IMG/VR virus record: IMGVR_UViG_3300046003_004909
Coordinates: 1-30,217 of that record
DNA from: a virus
Length of the DNA: 30,217 nucleotides
Reading direction: 5' to 3' (one strand)
Shown: piece by piece, positions 27,273-30,217 of the stretch
How positions within the stretch are numbered: the stretch's first letter is position 1
Layout: each line of letters opens with the position of its first letter
Translations under genes and position numbers: made by a program
The notes under the pieces: generated by a model
Seen by the model: the letters and a program-made list of their open reading frames with translations, nothing else
Databases searched by the model: none
Told to the model about the DNA's origin: nothing

Positions 27273-27632
27273 ATGATATTTAAAAAATTATTCAAGTACA
27301 CACCTACCACTCAGGAACAACAATTTATAGACATTGCTCAAGATTTATTAAATCACCCAGACACAGTAGTTAGAATGACTTTCTCTTCAAGAAAATATTT
27401 CTTAACAAACGAAAAAAAGCATTACTATATGATGCTTCAACATTCAAACGTACAAATAACTAATACAAAATTCTCATTCTGTAAATCAATCCATGAAAAA
27501 GCATATGATATGATTTTAGAATTAGTACATGATTTTATTGAAAAAGATAGACAAGCCCTAGAAGATCAAATCTTTGACAATGAAAACAAAATGCTTGAGC
27601 AAGTAAGAACTAAATTACAATTAACAGCATAA
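27273..27632 (+). CDS. Hypothetical protein
   Basis: This 119-residue helical, charged protein starts MIFKKLFKYTPTTQEQQFID; its central FSSRKYFLTNEKKHYYMMLQ is aromatic-rich. No family is recognised. It is the first gene of a chain of tightly overlapping genes (stop-start TAATG with the next). Confidence 0.76.
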   Translation: MIFKKLFKYTPTTQEQQFIDIAQDLLNHPDTVVRMTFSSRKYFLTNEKKHYYMMLQHSNVQITNTKFSFCKSIHEKAYDMILELVHDFIEKDRQALEDQIFDNENKMLEQVRTKLQLTA

Positions 27633-27856
27633 TGGAAAAAGTTACAATAGCAAAAGCAACTATAAACGACAATGAAGTTAGTTTAGTAAAACAATACGAT
27701 AGGTACTTTATTTACTGGGGAGAACCACTAGATAACTACCAGTCATCAACTGAACTACTAACTCCCTCAGGAAGGATACCATCACAAACATCAGCACATA
27801 AAAAATTCATACAAGCAGTAAAAGCAGCAAAGTATTTAAAATTTAGTAAACTGTAA
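27632..27856 (+). CDS. Hypothetical protein
   Basis: This 74-residue protein has an N-terminal beta-like half and a C-terminal basic helix (AHKKFIQAVKAAKYLKFSKL). It overlaps both neighbours by 1 nt through TAATG, so translation is coupled. No family is recognised. Confidence 0.74.
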   Translation: MEKVTIAKATINDNEVSLVKQYDRYFIYWGEPLDNYQSSTELLTPSGRIPSQTSAHKKFIQAVKAAKYLKFSKL

Positions 27857-28092
27857 TGGAAAATAAACCTAAAAACCCGGACGCTTTTCCTTGTGATAAT
27901 AAATCAGAAGGTTATTCAGGAATGACTCTTAGAGATTATTTTGCAGCTAAAGCAATGCAAGGATATATATCAAATCCTACAGTAACACAAACATTAGCTG
28001 ATAATTTGACAGATGAACATCCTTTGGTATATATAACCGAAATGGCATATGAAGCAGCAGACGCAATGTTAAAACAAAGAGAAGAGATATGA
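27856..28092 (+). CDS. Conserved small phage protein
   Basis: This 78-residue protein contains GMTLRDYFAAKAMQG (23-37) and ITEMAYEAADAMLKQRE near the end. This combination is widespread in small proteins of phages and prophages of many bacteria and has no known function. It overlaps the next gene by 4 nt. Confidence 0.8.
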   Translation: MENKPKNPDAFPCDNKSEGYSGMTLRDYFAAKAMQGYISNPTVTQTLADNLTDEHPLVYITEMAYEAADAMLKQREEI

Positions 28093-28451
28093 TTTCATTT
28101 TCAACATTGGTATTTGTATTACTGATACATTTTTTAGCTGATTTCGGGTTACAGACACATGATCAGGCTACAAAAAAGAGCACAGATGTAATATGGTTAA
28201 CCTATCACGTAGCTGTTTACTCACTAATGTGGTTATTTGCAACATTTGCTTATTATGGAGATTTAGCATTAGCTTTACAGTTTTCACTTGTAACATTTTT
28301 AGTACACTGGATCACAGATTTCTTTACAAGTAGAATAGGTAAACCATTTTGGGACAAAGGTGATTTACACAACGGGTTTGTAGTAATAGGTTTTGACCAA
28401 CTCTTACATTATGTACAACTTGTACTAACACTACTAATACTAACTAAATAA
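28089..28451 (+). CDS. DUF3307-like integral membrane protein
   Basis: This 120-residue protein has about four membrane segments. Conserved polar residues match the DUF3307 pattern: HFLADFGLQ (H10, D14, Q18), a His in the second helix (TYHVAVY), HWITDFFTSR (near 72-81) and GFDQLLHYVQL (near 99-109). Function of the family is not known to me. Its stop codon overlaps the next gene's start. Confidence 0.78.
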   Translation: MISFSTLVFVLLIHFLADFGLQTHDQATKKSTDVIWLTYHVAVYSLMWLFATFAYYGDLALALQFSLVTFLVHWITDFFTSRIGKPFWDKGDLHNGFVVIGFDQLLHYVQLVLTLLILTK

Positions 28452-28660
28452 TGGCAGCAACTTCAGGTAATAAGTACGATGTTTTTAGTTGGATAGTGAG
28501 CATTTACAGTTCTTGTGAAACTTTACAACATTTACTGGCAACTAAAAGATTGGAAAGAAAATTTAATGACAGGTTTGATGATGTCAAACTAAAATCTAGG
28601 TTAGATGGACACTGGATGATAGCTTATCAAAGACTACAGGACAAAACAGGTAAAACATAA
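28451..28660 (+). CDS. Small hypothetical protein
   Basis: This 69-residue soluble protein starts MAATSGNKYDVFSWIVSIYS and has a basic C-terminal half (RLERKFNDRFDDVKLKSRLD). No family is recognised. 1-nt overlap with the membrane protein gene upstream. Confidence 0.74.
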   Translation: MAATSGNKYDVFSWIVSIYSSCETLQHLLATKRLERKFNDRFDDVKLKSRLDGHWMIAYQRLQDKTGKT

Positions 28661-28665
28661 CAGAT

Positions 28666-29067
28666 ATGACTATAACACATAAATACGTAGACTTTATTCT
28701 AGACAGTATCATTCAGGATAGGGTAACTGTGCAACTTTACAAACCGTGTGAGAACGGTTCCAGAGTGCAGGTTAAGTTAGGGCCTACTGTACACTGTAAA
28801 GTTAAAATTGAAGTAGTGGAAAAGTATTCAAGATCTGCTAAATTAAAACTAACATTTGATAGGTATGAGATTGAACAGATATTCTTTATGCCATGTAATT
28901 CTAGCCCAGATTCTATAGAATTCAACACAGTAGGTAAAATTGAAAAATTAGTAAACAAAACTTTTATTGACGATAGTAGAACTGAGGACATAAAACAGAT
29001 GTACGAAAAAGAGAATAGAAGACTTGCTGAGGCTTTTTCAAAAATTGTAGGAAGAAAAGTTAAATAA
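28666..29067 (+). CDS. Hypothetical protein
   Basis: This 133-residue protein has a beta-rich centre (VQVKLGPTVHCKVKIEVVEK, about 33-52) and a helical basic C-terminus (EKENRRLAEAFSKIVGRKVK). No family is recognised. It starts 5 nt after the previous stop and ends 1 nt before the dioxygenase gene. Confidence 0.76.
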   Translation: MTITHKYVDFILDSIIQDRVTVQLYKPCENGSRVQVKLGPTVHCKVKIEVVEKYSRSAKLKLTFDRYEIEQIFFMPCNSSPDSIEFNTVGKIEKLVNKTFIDDSRTEDIKQMYEKENRRLAEAFSKIVGRKVK

Positions 29068-29068
29068 A

Positions 29069-29707
29069 ATGGAATTTAAAACATATACAGGTAAAGAAAC
29101 ATTAATAGAAGATGGATTTCAAGTATTTACTCACCCTGTGATGAGTGAACTTATCCCTTATTACGAGAAAAATTTAGAGAAGATTGCAAAGGAAGTGGAA
29201 AGTAGGGATGTGTTTAGAACAAAGTTGGGTGATATAAAACAGATTCAGAATCTAAATTTTGAAGGAGTAAATAGTATTCTTGCTAACTTAATAGGTGCAA
29301 AGAAGTTTAAAGTATTGAATAACCAGTACTTCTGTAAACCACCAAATTATAAAATGACATCAGCTCATCAAGATAATGCCTATTTTGAAAGTAATAGGAA
29401 AGTTTACACTTTTTGGATACCGTTACAAGATGTAGATACACTAAATTCATGTATGTTTTACGTTCCTGGAAGTCACAAAGAGGGGTTAGTAGAACACAAA
29501 GTAATAGGTACAAATGTAAGAACTAGGACAGGAAAGACAGGTTTCTCTTTGTACTCTGACTATTACCAAAATAAAGATTTTGTAAAAGTACCTATGAAAA
29601 TGGGAGAGATATTAGTTCACGATAAGGACTGTATGCACTTCAGTTCACCTAATTTATCAGACGATTACAGAATTGCAATAACAAGTATAATTGAAATAAT
29701 AAACTAA
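29069..29707 (+). CDS. PhyH-family Fe(II)/2-oxoglutarate dioxygenase
   Basis: This 212-residue protein has the facial triad of phytanoyl-CoA-dioxygenase-like enzymes: HQD (His100, Asp102), MHFSSPN (His190) and the 2-oxoglutarate-binding Arg201 in YRIAITS. FYVPGSHKEG (130-139) is the typical PhyH loop after the core strand. It would hydroxylate a small molecule or possibly a base or sugar. No substrate is indicated by neighbours; a link to DNA modification or envelope chemistry is speculation. 1-nt overlap with the next gene. Confidence 0.87.
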   Translation: MEFKTYTGKETLIEDGFQVFTHPVMSELIPYYEKNLEKIAKEVESRDVFRTKLGDIKQIQNLNFEGVNSILANLIGAKKFKVLNNQYFCKPPNYKMTSAHQDNAYFESNRKVYTFWIPLQDVDTLNSCMFYVPGSHKEGLVEHKVIGTNVRTRTGKTGFSLYSDYYQNKDFVKVPMKMGEILVHDKDCMHFSSPNLSDDYRIAITSIIEIIN

Positions 29708-30126
29708 TGAGATACACAGACAGGCATAACAAGGCTTACATAGGGTTACTAAATTTCGAAGGAGATGTTTTTAGAGCTTATGAAGAAGGAAATGGAATTT
29801 TCACGATAGTAGATGAAAAGATGAATACTGTGGTAACTTGTACTGCAGATACCATTATACAAGTAATGGAAGGAAGAGTACAACTTAGAAGTGCCCACGG
29901 TAGAGTATACAACTTTGCAGAAGAACATGCAAATGCCAAACCAACTAAAAAAGCACTTTATAACTTCCTTAAAGTAGAACGTCCAGTAAAAGAGACAGCA
30001 ATTGAATTTGCAAAATGGATGAGAAGAGTTGTAATGTACGAAGCAGTAGTAGATACGTTCTTTTATGATGGAAAAGCATACGAAAATATTGAACAGTTAT
30101 ATGATCTTTATGAACAAACTAGATAA
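29707..30126 (+). CDS. Hypothetical protein
   Basis: This 139-residue protein has a beta-rich N-terminal half (AYIGLLNFEGDVFRAYEEGN) and a helical C-terminal half (VKETAIEFAKWMRRVVMYEA). No family is recognised. It overlaps the dioxygenase gene by 1 nt and the following partial gene by 17 nt. Confidence 0.75.
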   Translation: MRYTDRHNKAYIGLLNFEGDVFRAYEEGNGIFTIVDEKMNTVVTCTADTIIQVMEGRVQLRSAHGRVYNFAEEHANAKPTKKALYNFLKVERPVKETAIEFAKWMRRVVMYEAVVDTFFYDGKAYENIEQLYDLYEQTR

Positions 30127-30217
30127 GATTAAGTGTTGGTTTGGAAACCATACAGGAGAGATAATTAAAAAAGAGAGAACAAAGGAGGTAGATTACGTTT
30201 CAGGATGTTACTTAATC
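30110..30217 (+). CDS. Hypothetical protein, 3' end missing
   Basis: An ATG at 30110 opens a frame that runs off the window end: 36 residues beginning MNKLDKIKCWFGNHTGEIIK. It overlaps the previous gene by 17 nt, as is common in this block. Too short for assignment. Confidence 0.55.
   Translation, partial: MNKLDKIKCWFGNHTGEIIKKERTKEVDYVSGCYLI

Noticed and set aside
1-30217. CRISPR array or insertion sequence
   Set aside because: No regularly spaced direct repeats and no transposase with terminal inverted repeats were seen; the repeated units are tRNAs and promoter modules.

Overview
The window is a contiguous piece of a large, AT-rich tailed-phage genome that very probably infects a member of the Bacteroidota (Flavobacteriia-like). 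The evidence for a phage is T4-type replication and recombination genes, phage-type ribonucleotide reductase genes interrupted by homing endonucleases, a lysis cassette, a large tRNA array, and a long run of small overlapping hypothetical genes. Every gene I accept reads on the + strand. The evidence for the host group is a recurrent promoter of the form TTTG (or CTTG/GTTG), exactly 20 nt, then TATATTTA, which matches the -33/-7 architecture of Bacteroidota primary sigma factors, together with A-rich leaders instead of Shine-Dalgarno sites. The host assignment is an inference.

Layout. (1) 1-5001: replication and recombination block: ssDNA-binding protein (5' end cut off), UvsX-like recombinase, RNase H/5' exonuclease, an inserted HNH endonuclease, and a DnaB/gp41-like helicase. 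(2) 5038-8501: class I ribonucleotide reductase, with an HNH endonuclease between nrdB and nrdA. (3) 8584-10475: lysis cassette: small membrane protein, GH19 endolysin, holin-like protein, and two overlapping spanin-like proteins. (4) 10527-14012: 7-deazaguanine DNA-modification genes (a TGT/DpdA-like transglycosylase and QueC) with small genes and a GIY-YIG endonuclease. (5) 14039-16102: small proteins, including a lipoprotein and a holin-like protein. (6) 15057-20478: a dense RNA region with 25 tRNAs that I can fold canonically and that cover all 20 amino acids, plus several atypical tRNA-like elements and an HNH gene. (7) 20544-30217: small, mostly unrecognised, promoter-rich genes, including a metallophosphoesterase, a DUF3307-type membrane protein and a PhyH-family dioxygenase, plus a roughly 300-nt structured noncoding RNA candidate.

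How the genes work together. The replication proteins and ribonucleotide reductase supply DNA synthesis. QueC and the DpdA-like protein probably place a 7-deazaguanine in phage DNA to evade restriction. The tRNA array would make translation largely independent of the host's tRNA pool. The lysis cassette ends the cycle.

Most unusual points. At 19485-19568 the two halves of one tRNA occur in reversed order (3' half, then 5' half). They have canonical internal spacing and a perfect 9-bp complementarity between the two anticodon-arm halves, so this is a candidate circularly permuted tRNA gene. Every canonical tRNA in the array is followed by C-N-A (18 CAA, 4 CTA, 2 CCA, 1 CGA), as if an encoded CCA tail has a free middle position. 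Spacers between the tRNAs repeatedly fold into closed stems. Several terminator hairpins are built into the spacer of the next promoter. QueC has lost the family's cysteine zinc site. All folding was done by eye; no covariance, expression or database evidence was available.
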